From DATJUF01 sp035524095 (GTDB lineage Bacteria; Desulfobacterota; Binatia; Binatales; Binataceae), in contig DATKPK010000075.1 in NCBI GenBank assembly GCA_035524095.1, forward strand, positions 1-14,440: DNA of 14,440 bases, written 5' to 3'. Positions 13,997-14,440 of the stretch are shown here, in pieces. Both the position numbers and the translations under genes were made by a program. The notes beneath the pieces are model-generated. The model was not told the origin of the DNA, did no database searches, and saw only the letters and a list, made by a program, of their open reading frames with translations. The stretch's first letter is position 1. Each line of letters begins with the position of its first letter.

Positions 13997-14440
13997 TTGC
14001 GTTACGAACTTCAGATTGCCCTGCGTTACCTGCGCGCGCGACGGCGCGACGCATTCATATCGATTACGACCTTGTTCACGGCCATTGGCGTGATGATCGG
14101 CGTGGCGGCGCTGGTGATGGTGCTGGCGGTGATGAGCGGCTTCGAGCAGAGCTTGCGCCAGCGTATTTTGACCCTCACTCCACAAGTTGAAGTGCTCGGC
14201 TTCGGCGGATCGATCATCGGCTATCCGGAGATGGAGAAGCGTATCGACGGGTTGTCTGCGGTGGGAGGTTCCGACCCGTTCGTGGTTGGGCAGGCGATGA
14301 TGAGTTCGGCGCACGGGCTGAGTGGCGTGCTGGTGCGCGGAATTGATCCAAAGAACGCAGCAATCCTGACCCAACTATTGCAGTATATCCAGCAGGGATC
14401 GATTACGAGTTTGGCCGCCGGCCCGACTACACCGATCGAG
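13997..14440 (+). CDS. LolC/LolE-type lipoprotein-releasing ABC permease (5' part)
   Basis: 148 codons are present and the gene continues past the window. From the TTG at 13997 it reads MRYELQIALRYLRARRRDAF, the characteristic opening of LolC/LolE permeases, followed by one strongly hydrophobic segment (about 20-47, ending VLAVMSGFEQ) and the start of a large periplasmic domain (RILTLTPQVEV...). LolCE with the ATPase LolD extracts lipoproteins from the inner membrane and hands them to the carrier LolA. The frame has no ATG or GTG between the preceding stop (13939) and residue 33. The TTG is chosen because it gives the family N-terminus, but the CTG at 13982 has the better-placed AGGA. A TAGAAT box at 13948-13953 might be a -10 element, with no good -35. 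LolC and LolE cannot be told apart here. Confidence 0.85.
   Translation, partial: MRYELQIALRYLRARRRDAFISITTLFTAIGVMIGVAALVMVLAVMSGFEQSLRQRILTLTPQVEVLGFGGSIIGYPEMEKRIDGLSAVGGSDPFVVGQAMMSSAHGLSGVLVRGIDPKNAAILTQLLQYIQQGSITSLAAGPTTPIE

Noticed and set aside
13984..14190. GTG-initiated plus-strand frame at the Lol gene
   Set aside because: Although AGGA is well placed, its translation is Arg-rich and featureless, while the overlapping frame is a clear LolC/E protein.
13793..14374. Long minus-strand open frame across the CoA-transferase/Lol junction
   Set aside because: His/Arg/Gln-rich low-complexity translation antisense to two recognisable genes; no signature or good ribosome binding site.
1..14440. 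CRISPR arrays, insertion sequences, rRNA
   Set aside because: No regularly spaced repeats, transposase motifs, terminal inverted repeats or rRNA-like sequence were seen on either strand.

Overview
The window looks like a chromosomal segment of a moderately GC-rich Gram-negative bacterium. Supporting signs are a Lol-type lipoprotein-release permease (implying an outer membrane), Sec signal peptides, and housekeeping genes in the order rplM-rpsI-argC, an order I recall from Deltaproteobacteria such as Geobacter. Two CaiB/BaiF CoA-transferases and a malyl-CoA-lyase-like enzyme would fit a soil Desulfobacterota or Binatota-type genome. That placement is inference; no 16S or marker search was possible.

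Layout. Positions 1-1623 (minus strand) hold three consecutive genes for small secreted proteins. The first is cut by the window edge. The two complete ones are diverged paralogues sharing six cysteines and a Gly-rich C-terminal pattern. An intergenic stretch with a terminator follows, then a family VIII-type serine hydrolase (2070-3233, minus). A tRNA-Asp(GTC) at 3400-3477 precedes the rplM-rpsI operon, its terminator, and argC (to 5875). Convergent to argC is wrbA (minus), with a clean inverted repeat in its promoter region. Next come a very clear terminator and an HpcH/HpaI-CitE family lyase (6659-7696, minus). Divergent from that lyase is a zinc-lobe MDR reductase (8013-9059, plus).

A lone 559-residue lipoxygenase (9507-11186) follows. 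It has the full set of iron ligands including the C-terminal Ile, its own long leader and its own terminator, and visibly lower GC than its neighbours. A promoter then leads into two adjacent CaiB/BaiF CoA-transferases (11434-13939). One carries the expected catalytic Asp and the other has Gly at that position. The window ends in the first 148 codons of a LolC/LolE-type permease.

How the genes fit together. The ribosomal, tRNA, argC and Lol genes are core functions. The lyase, the MDR reductase and the CoA-transferase pair suggest acyl-CoA metabolism, but they sit in separate transcription units and no single pathway can be read from the window. The items most worth a second look are the lipoxygenase, the Cys-framework secreted gene cluster, and the active/inactive-looking CoA-transferase pair.
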